Below are positions 56,468 to 64,000 of a stretch of DNA of 64,000 nucleotides, piece by piece (the first letter of the stretch is position 1; each line of letters starts with the position of its first letter). A model generated the notes under the pieces. It was not told the DNA's origin and searched no databases. It saw only the letters and a list, made by a program, of their open reading frames with translations. The DNA is taken from the NCBI GenBank assembly GCA_036924285.1, contig JAYKYS010000005.1:6572001-6636000 (forward strand), given 5' to 3'. The DNA comes from Asterella californica. Taxonomy: Eukaryota > Streptophyta > Marchantiopsida > Marchantiales > Aytoniaceae. Made by a program: the position numbers and the translations under genes.

Positions 56468-57308
56468 CTACTCTTCTGGAGTTGATGACCTAACAACTGC
56501 ATCCACAACATTCACGATCACAGTAAACCTCATGCAGGAGGCAAACGTATGTATCCATTTGAAAATTCTTACCATTTGATCAAATGCTGGACAACTGTCC
56601 CTTGCCAGTAACACTACTCATGGAACCGGAGATTATAGGTGCAAGAACTGCACTGAATCATCTGATGTCAAAACTAAGAAGAACTACAATCAAGACCTAG
56701 TCCTGTACTCCCGACTCGCTTGAAACTGCTCTTAATGAATGACACAAACAAATCCCCAGATACGAAATGTAGACACAGCATGAAAACTGTCACTAGCCAA
56801 TGTGCGCACTACGGCCTGGAAAGATAACCAGGACTCCATCCGCACACCCGACGCTCTCCAGTCGCAAAATACTGATCGCTTCTCACCTTCCCAACCTAAA
56901 TACGAGACCCGGTCCTACATGTTCTCACACTTGTCTAACCTCAGGAATCCACAAGCAGACCTTTGATGATCTCCCGTCACCAAGGTGAGAACGTGAGCTC
57001 TCGTACGAACAAAAGAAAACATAAAGTACAGAACCGTTCAATCTAATACAACCAACTGGAACACACATATCGTAGAAAGTAAATTACTCACCCGATTTCT
57101 GAGGAACACCATTATCCCATTCGGAAAACTTGTAATGGACCTGCTCACGATTCACAGCCTGGGTTTTGAAAGGCTCCTTGAGACATCTGCGCAGATGTGT
57201 TGCGCAAGCGTTAGCGTACCCTACGTAGGTCATGCCCGCGGATCTCCAGAAGGGCGCTGCTGCTTGCGCCACCTGACCTGCTGCTTGCGCTGCCTGAGGG
57301 GCCGACAT
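56468..57308 (-). CDS. ATP5E: Mitochondrial ATP synthase epsilon subunit
   Basis: Exons 57308-57092 and 56496-56468 (217 + 29 nt, 81 residues), with donor GTGAGT and acceptor ATGCAG. The core FWRSAGMTYVGYANACATHL, then CLKEPFK, VHYKFSEWDNG and VPQKS, matches plant mitochondrial epsilon. The tiny second exon encodes VRSSTPEE, like the plant C-terminus. The subunit sits in the F1 central stalk with gamma and delta, where it stabilises the rotor. Known plant proteins are about 70 residues; the extra length is an Ala/Gln-rich N-terminus (APQAAQAAGQVAQAAA). The ATG opens this frame. A shorter start is not available before FWRSAGM. Confidence 0.95.
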
Positions 57309-59651
57309 CCTTCCTCAACTTGCGTTCGACTGCCTCGTCCGAAATTTCCGACTAGTCCCCACGGAAGAGGAGGAAAAAAAGATCGATCGATCGATCAGTA
57401 TTCGCGCAAGCACTTCGACAATTCCGCCTCTCCTTCTCTGACAAAGAATCTACCTCTCGACAACTCTACTCTGCTCTTGCATTCGCAAGGCTTCTTCACT
57501 CTTTGAACTCTACGGACGACTTTTGGCCCACCAACGCCGTTAATCACGATCGCGCTCGTCGGGGTTCGTGGTCAACCTCTACAGTACTCCTAGTCTCCTC
57601 GTTAAGCTATAATAACAATTTGCTTGAGCACACCCTGAGGTTGGTGGTGTTTGATAACACTTCTCTTTATTGTTGATCACACCCTTGATTGGCTATAAAA
57701 AAATGAAACAAATCATTTGTCATATCAGTGATATGTCAAAGTATTTACATATCAATATATTTATTTAAATTTAAAAATAATATAATGATAAAAAATATGA
57801 TAGAATAATCAATTTAACTATTAATAAACAGAAAATATATAATAGAATCACTAATAGAGATGTGATAAAGCATAACAAATCTACTGGAATCGTGATAAAG
57901 TAATATATAAAAATTATAATCTTGTTTGTTTACTTATGCGTGAGCATAGTTATACGTCACTTGATGACAACTGGAAATGAAGTGAGGCTTTTGTCGGTAG
58001 TGTATTTGTGCATATTATGAAACAGTTAAGAGAAGATAAACCCGGAAATGAAGGAGGAAGCGATCCGGACACATAGATAGCGGATAGCTCGCAATTCCAT
58101 TGCAAGCGTAATTCCTTGTTTATTATGCTTGGTAGTATAATTAACCACGTTATAACTTTGTTAATTCTATTTTATGAAACTTTTCGTACCTTTATGTTTT
58201 GGAAGATTTTAAATGGTTCAACTGAATGAACTTCGTTTGACGAAGATATTATTGAGAACAATTGTATTTTGAAGTTACCACAATCTCTTATGGAGTGTCT
58301 TGTCGGAGAAGATATCACCCAGATTTACAGTGGAGGAGGTATTGAATTGACCCTTGAGATTCCCCTAAATCGAATGTATTCATCTCAACAGTCCCTTGTT
58401 ACGGTGCAATCCACTGAATCTTCTGCCTCCCTTTTCTAGTCCTTGTAAATCGGGGTGTTATGACCTCGGACAAGTGAATTTGTTGCCCACCAAGCCTTTT
58501 CCTTCACCGACGGAAGCTGTATCTGTTCCCTATTTCCACATGGTCGCTTGACGACGTTTGTTGCAAATGCGTCTCTGTTAACGCAGTCAAATCTTTACAG
58601 TTCAACGAGAACAACTCCTCTCGTTTTGCATCCCGAGAAACGGGAAACACAACATGTCCTTGTTTAGTTTAAAATTCTGACGATTCATCCCTGCACAGCT
58701 AGTAAACGAAAATGTACGATACAAAACCAAAATGAATCTGGAGTGTTTTGAACTTCGTTCCAAAAGAAGCCTAGAGTGCTTTGTTCTTTTCGCATAAGAT
58801 ATCTTAGTTCGAATCTTATCCTTTGAGAGCGAACACAAGGATCATGGACACTGAATGTCCTAGTATGTGTTGAAGAGGAAGTGTGTGGACTCTGACTCAT
58901 AAACTCCCGTAACTAAAATTTCTTCGACGTGAAACTTAGTTAGCTATGTATTTCAGCTACTACTCACCTTTCCATTCCCCACTTTTAAAGCAAATGCAAG
59001 GTCCCGCAATGCAATAGCTACGCAGCAGCTTCTTTCACAACACTATCCCACAGGGTGGTGATGAAGATGCTCCAGCCCAATCTGCACCCATTTAGATTCA
59101 ATGTTTTCGCAGCAAGTTGGGTGCTATGAGGGTAAATTGAGGACTGGAATACTGGAATCCAAATTCTAAGTGGTAAGATTATGCTAGATGCGACCTCGCC
59201 ATACGTTCTGCAAATATTGGTAGGTCTGAAACTTCACTACACTCTTCAAAGGTCACAGTTACAGTGAAGCATGAACATGGAATTAAGATCCTAGATTCAT
59301 GGTGGAAAGGAAAGATCCAACACCGATGGAATAAAGCTTCACTGTAAGATAAGCATGTCCAGCAGAGTCGAGAGTGGCTGCAGCTTAGATGTGGAGAGTA
59401 CGAATCGTTGTGCTCTGGCTCGAGACTGTCAAGCCACGCGTAAACAATGCGAGATTAAAGCACAAAAGAACTGTCAATTGCAAAAATAAATTATTCGTTT
59501 CTGATCAGGAATTTGATCTACAGCAGGGGTGCACTCTAAATTCAGCTCCCGCCTCAAATCAGATGCGCAATTTACGCTGCGCACATCCTCAAACTCTTCC
59601 AGTCGTTTACCCCCTCCAACTTTTGTTGTGTAAAAAGGACAGCAGTGACTC
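57309..59651. other. Between epsilon gene and CCB4, no gene recognised
   Basis: 57309-57600 is the likely promoter and 5' UTR of the epsilon gene, with a GATCGATCGATC run near 57380. 57640-58300 is very AT-rich and transposon-like. 58400-59650 has only short frames without motifs and includes the CCB4 3' flank. Confidence 0.45.
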
Positions 59652-62600
59652 TCATATCGTATCTGAAAGAGCTGAATCCAACTTTTCACCAATCGCTACG
59701 ATCCACTTCTGCAACGAACAAAGAAATGAACGTATGAAGACAGATAATGGATGTAGTTTAAGGTTCCTGGGTAAGTTGAACAACGTGGGTCTGTCACCGT
59801 GACTTCACGACTAGAAGGGCACCCGAACAGTTGAGACATAAGATTTAATATGATTCATTAAAACAAACTGATCACAGGCAGTGTGTAGACAAGTTTTCGG
59901 TTCTTCCAAAAAATTTCAGTTCTACTCCATGTGTGGATAAACAAACATAAACGAGGATCTTCGACAGACAATAAACAAGACAGCCTCTTCACACTTGCTG
60001 AATCCCACAGATACTGGGTTCAAGTAGAGGAAGCTCCTTTTCCAGCTTGTGCTCGTAAGACGACTTACTTGATCATTAGGTCCGAAGCCTCGAAGCGTAT
60101 CACCGCCAAGAATGAGGATGCCGTCTTCTCCTAGAGGTTGGAGGATAACAGCCTGACCGACATACGTTCAGTAAGCTGTATCGACAAGGTTGGAAATATC
60201 TGCGTAACTTGATCACAACCGGACACTCCACGAAGTACTCATTTGCTGGTATCAAAGAGAAAGGAGACTGCTACTAATTGAATCGAGAACTCCGAAAATC
60301 CGTCGACATCCACGTTAATGCTTCAAAGCTTCCCTCCTGATTGACAACAAAGCCGGAAGATGTCATACCTGTGTTCCAGATGGTAGAAAGGGAAGCTCAA
60401 ATCTGCCTGGATAGAGTGCAAGATTTGCTAAGTAGTTCTCTGTAAAAAGCCAGGACCACATAGTGATCTCCACAAGTTCCGATAAACTTAGTTGGGACAT
60501 ATTGACATCGTGTCGATATTTCCTAGGAGCAAAGGAAGCAAACATACACACTTGCGGTGCTAAGCAACTGCAGCATGGAAACCATACGTCCTATCCCACA
60601 AAAAGCAATTTCTGTTGATTGTACTCAAAGTAAGTGCAATCAACCAGCCATACGAAACCGGTTTCCATCAGGGAACTGGTTGTGAGGGATTAAACCATGC
60701 TCGAAAACAGTAATGTGATCTCCCTACTGCATTTTGCTGCTCTACACTTATGTCTATAAGACAATAAAGAGAGCATAGTGAATTACGTTTCTTAGACTCC
60801 TTGAGCGCTTTGTACAAAGATCCTTGAAGAACAAGGTTGGCATCAACCAGTTCAGGCTCCCTTTGATCCTCGCTCTCAGCAGCCACGCCAGCCTGTAGTA
60901 TGCATCTATTGCGATATACTACTACCATAGTCCTTGTGCGGGTTGTCTTTTCCAAAGAGTCCCACGCCCTATTAAATCAGCAGAATCAGTGCCCCCCTGA
61001 AGAATCGTAGCGCAAAAACTCGAACTTGATGGGCCATACGGAGCATAGACAGCAGCCCTCAGTACTGACAAAGAAAGAGTAGAAAAGTGGCTCCGACATA
61101 AGGATAGATGCCTTCATTTCCCGCTGGAACTGAAAGCTTACCACATGAGTTCGCGTACAACTTCTGGGGGCAAGAACGAGGCTACTCTCATGCACTCAAC
61201 ACCATACAGTGCGACCTGTCCTGCCATTCATCCCACGACTCTATTTTCAATATCCTGTCGTCAACGAGCCTTCGTCATAACTCAATTTCTGGTTTATGAT
61301 CTAGAGACTGATCTCGGTCTCCTTTTCTCTCGACTATCTCATTAAGCTGGAATATTAATCCATGTTGACAAACAAGTGAAAGGGCAGAGACTTCACAGAC
61401 CGTCAAAGGGAAAAAACACTAGGACTTAGCTGTGTGGCAGTCAGCAGATTTGGACGGGCCCATCGACAGTTCTAATCTCGCCAGAAGCTACTGCGAACTG
61501 GCTTTTAAGGGTGGATGTACTTGGAACAGAGAATCTTAGATTACGGGGAATTTCAGGCAAGCACCGTTGTAAGACGTTCAACCCTCAAAATTTGCTCCTA
61601 GGTCTTGATAGAATAAACAAAAGATAGCAGCTTTCATCTAAACTAAGTCGCAGCTACAGGCTCCTTACACTCCGCTTATCCCACCAAGGACCATGCCAAG
61701 TAACAACCTCCATTAAGCCTCAAAGAATGTACAGGAGTTGAAATAAAGCATCTAAGCCACCGGGACGAGGTAACTTATTCGCTTTCTTAACCTCGCAAAT
61801 TCACTCTCGTTCGCGTATAATCTTGGTGAATTCCAACTAATCTGGAATGCATACAGGACTCAAACTGTATATCTTTAAAGACTGTCATCTGCGAAAGCTC
61901 CATCCGTCCTGGATGTAAATTCAGCAACACCCAACCAGCAAGAATCCGATACAGGCTCTACACATGTCAGCATTTTGACCAATTTTGCGCGCAGTTCGAT
62001 CTAACGACAACGTCTGCAGTAAAGAACAGGGACTCTAAACTCAGTAACTTCAGATCGAATAAGCCCAGAAGTGCCGCCAACTAACAATTCGGTCGTGATA
62101 GATCCTAACCAACACATTCGTGCTAATTTATGTCACTGCCCGACACCTGAATATGGGCTGTTGAAGTACTTCTACACTTCCAACTTCCAGCCCTGTGACA
62201 GCAGGGCATCATCCATCATCCTACTTCGCTGATTGTCTTGATAACCCTCGTAAACTTCATATACATCCTCATTACTGCATATACTTCGTTTCAAGGCAGG
62301 AGTTAGACATAAGCAATGCACGCATGAAAGGGAAACGAAAACTGACCGGAGACTGCGGCCTGGATTCAATGGACTTCCACACCAAACCGGTCAGCACCAC
62401 AGTTGCAGACAGAGCTAACGCCAGGACGTCTGCCCTTGACTGGGCGCTGATCACAAAAGCACATCGAGCTGTTCACCATTCAATTCTCACAAGGAACGAT
62501 AAATCCCGTCCAAAAGAATGTCTAAACTTTAGAACTCATCAGGAACCGTTTTTCCATCTTCTCCCAAACACATAGACTCCTCCATAACATACAACGAGAA

Positions 62601-62937
62601 AACGCGCGAAGTTGTGAAAGACAACCACGGAAAGGTACCTGGACGCATCAGCAACCGAAGCAATCCCCGAAAACGCCCGATTGAGTAGTACAGCAGCAAA
62701 GCTTGCACCGCCAACAAACAACGGGAGGCTGCGCACTGTCTCCGCATTGTCCACAAGCCATCCATCCCCATCATCACGCTTCCTTTCGGTCGAAGTGGCT
62801 CGTACTTGACAGTGACTTACGCACACTTTGATCCTTCGAAACTGTCCAAGCAACACTCTTCTATAGCTACTATGATTACTACGGCTAATACCGCTCCATC
62901 CACCGAAGCACCACCGAGAATTCACACTGGTTTGCAT
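59652..62937 (-). CDS. CCB4: CCB4, cofactor assembly of complex C (cytochrome b6f)
   Basis: Seven exons in transcript order: 62937-62639, 62446-62347, 61215-61142, 60968-60787, 60439-60369, 60152-60069, 59708-59652. They total 867 nt with consistent phases, giving 288 residues. Residues 1 to ~47 are Ser/Arg-rich and acid-poor, as in a plastid transit peptide. WLVDNAETVRSLPLFVGG leads into membrane segment 1 (about 71-94), and SRADVLALALSATVVLTGLVW holds segment 2 (about 106-123). Later blocks are GVECMRVASFLPPEVVREL, TRTMVVVYRNRCILQAGVAA, NYLANLALYPGRFELPFLPS and IVAIGEKLDSALSD. CCB4 works with CCB2 in the thylakoid membrane in covalent attachment of haem ci to cytochrome b6. The start chosen is the only upstream in-frame ATG in exon 1. 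Confidence 0.95.
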
Positions 62938-63453
62938 TATCCTTCTCCCAGTGCCCCAACTCAGCTGAAACTGGCGTGGCAAACGCTACCTCTCTGTGCG
63001 TGTTTCCCTGTATTTCTGGGATGAATACCCAGAATTTCAGAACTTTCAGAAGTTCAGAACTTCGAATCAAGGCACCTCCTGCACCGCATTATGCGGGTGC
63101 GGGGCCGTCACAAGCTGACGACGTTGAGGAACGGCCCCGTCTTCTTGATCCAGAAGCTGCAACATAGAGTTGCCACGTGGCTGCGTCCACACAGCTGGTG
63201 AAATACTCAACCAGGGTTAGGACTGTCGCTGAGTTCGAGATATCGCGAACAGCAACCCTGGTTAACGCTTATCCGGAAAAGATAGAGAAGTAGGGAGTCG
63301 ATGAAGCAGCGGCAGCTAATGGACTCATGGAGCCAGAGGCGATCTTTGTGTAAGTCTCTCTCTCTCTCGCTGGTTTTCTCACGGGAGGGAGTAGGACGTG
63401 ACGAGGAGGTGTAGATTGTGGACCATTGTGCGTGGCGGGTGGTACTTTCCGAG
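62938..63453. promoter_or_regulatory. Shared promoter region of CCB4 and RPL4
   Basis: 516 bp separate the two divergent start codons. It must hold both 5' UTRs and promoters. No TATA box is obvious. A CT/GA run at about 63355-63372 lies in the likely RPL4 5' UTR. Short antisense frames here are not supported. Confidence 0.65.
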
Positions 63454-64000
63454 ATGGCTTCTTCGTGCGGAGCAGTGCCTGCGCAGACGATAGCTTGTAT
63501 GGCAGTTTCATCGTCGCTTGGATTCTCGTCTGTCGTTAATGTGCAGAAATCCGCGGGTTTTAGCGGACTAAGGTTGATCACACCTTTACGGAAGAGTTTG
63601 AAGTGTGGGAATGCCGCCAGAATCGTGGAAAATGGCCGCAGGTGTGGCGTTGTGATGGCTGCTGTTTCCATCCCTGTCATTACATTCGATGGTTCTTCAG
63701 CCGGAGAGGCGCAGATTAGCCTGAAATCCGCCCGTCCTGAGACTGCCGGTGCTGTTGTCCACCGAGGCGTAATTACTGAGCTTCAAAATCGCAGGAGAGG
63801 TACAGCTTCTACCTTGACTCGCGCCGAGGTGAGGGGAGGAGGCAGGAAGCCCTTTAAGCAAAAGGGTACTGGTCAGGCCCGGCGAGGATCTCAGAGAACA
63901 CCTCTTCGACCCGGAGGAGGTGTGGTTTTCGGGCCAAAGCCCGTTGACTGGAGAATCAAGATTAACAAGAAGGAAAAGCAACTAGCTATAAGCACAGCTC
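63454..64000 (+). CDS. RPL4: Plastid ribosomal protein L4 (uL4c), 5' part
   Basis: Open from ATG 63454 to the window edge (182 codons), with no intron seen in this part. The first ~70 residues are a Ser/Val-rich transit peptide, probably cut near GVVMAAVSIP. The mature part has ISLKSARPETAGAVVHRGVI, then NRRRGTASTLTRAEVRGGGR, KPFKQKGTGQARRGSQRTP and VVFGPKPVDW, the diagnostic L4 core including its 23S rRNA-binding loop. L4 helps build the 50S exit tunnel. The gene is cut by the end of the window. Confidence 0.97.
   Translation, partial: MASSCGAVPAQTIACMAVSSSLGFSSVVNVQKSAGFSGLRLITPLRKSLKCGNAARIVENGRRCGVVMAAVSIPVITFDGSSAGEAQISLKSARPETAGAVVHRGVITELQNRRRGTASTLTRAEVRGGGRKPFKQKGTGQARRGSQRTPLRPGGGVVFGPKPVDWRIKINKKEKQLAISTA

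Noticed and set aside
57135..57506. 123-codon plus-strand frame
   Set aside because: Antisense to the first exon of ATP synthase epsilon.
59341..59460. Minus-strand AWLDSLE reading resembling the CCB4 C-terminus
   Set aside because: No AG acceptor precedes it in frame. The exon at 59708-59652 fits phase, acceptor and C-terminal sequence.
63061..63165. Short minus-strand ATG frame upstream of CCB4
   Set aside because: It does not connect by phase to the CCB4 exons, and the exon 1 ATG at 62937 already gives a complete transit peptide.

Overview
The window looks like nuclear DNA of a land plant. It has spliced genes for plastid and mitochondrial proteins, nuclear-encoded plastid ribosomal protein L4, and plant-type Ty3/gypsy retrotransposons, one with an initiator-Met-tRNA primer site and a C-terminal chromodomain. 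A non-seed plant such as a bryophyte is possible, but that is an impression I cannot test here. All exon models were built by hand from reading frames, GT/AG borders and remembered family sequences.

Four host genes lie at the two ends. On the left, minus strand, is a 12-exon GET4 homologue (about 7940 down to 1843), the cytosolic factor of tail-anchored protein insertion. On the right are the mitochondrial ATP synthase epsilon subunit (57308-56468, minus, 2 exons), CCB4 (62937-59652, minus, 7 exons), which helps attach haem ci to cytochrome b6, and the 5' part of plastid RPL4 (63454 to the window end, plus). CCB4 and RPL4 are divergent, about 0.5 kb apart, and both serve the chloroplast.

The middle (about 8.4-54.6 kb) is mobile DNA. 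From left to right it holds: a 0.4 kb RNase H fragment of the chromovirus; terminal-repeat pieces of a second gypsy family; a 5.8 kb unit (10.6-16.35 kb) saturated with the hexamer GAAGAC/GTCTTC, carrying a long coiled-coil reading frame with three nonsense codons; inverted copies of integrase tails ending in a PHD finger (16.4-18.5 kb); a gag-only LTR element (18.55-22.85 kb); an unassigned protein-like stretch (24.5-24.9 kb); minus-strand gag-protease and RT-RNase H halves of a gypsy element separated by an LTR (27.5-32.6 kb); two 1.6 kb direct repeats (33.2-36.75 kb); and an almost complete chromovirus with 1.1 kb LTRs and a CCTGA target duplication (37489-45164).

An AT-rich stretch follows, including a candidate inverted-repeat element (48.25-50.0 kb). 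Next comes a region (50.4-52.9 kb) with a minus-strand reading frame carrying the three motifs of an HUH (Rep-type) endonuclease and no visible helicase. Downstream of it lie tandem repeats and a perfect 13-bp hairpin, the layout expected of a rolling-circle (Helitron- or Replitron-like) transposon. This HUH unit, the PHD-tailed integrase and the hexamer-rich unit are the best candidates for something little described.
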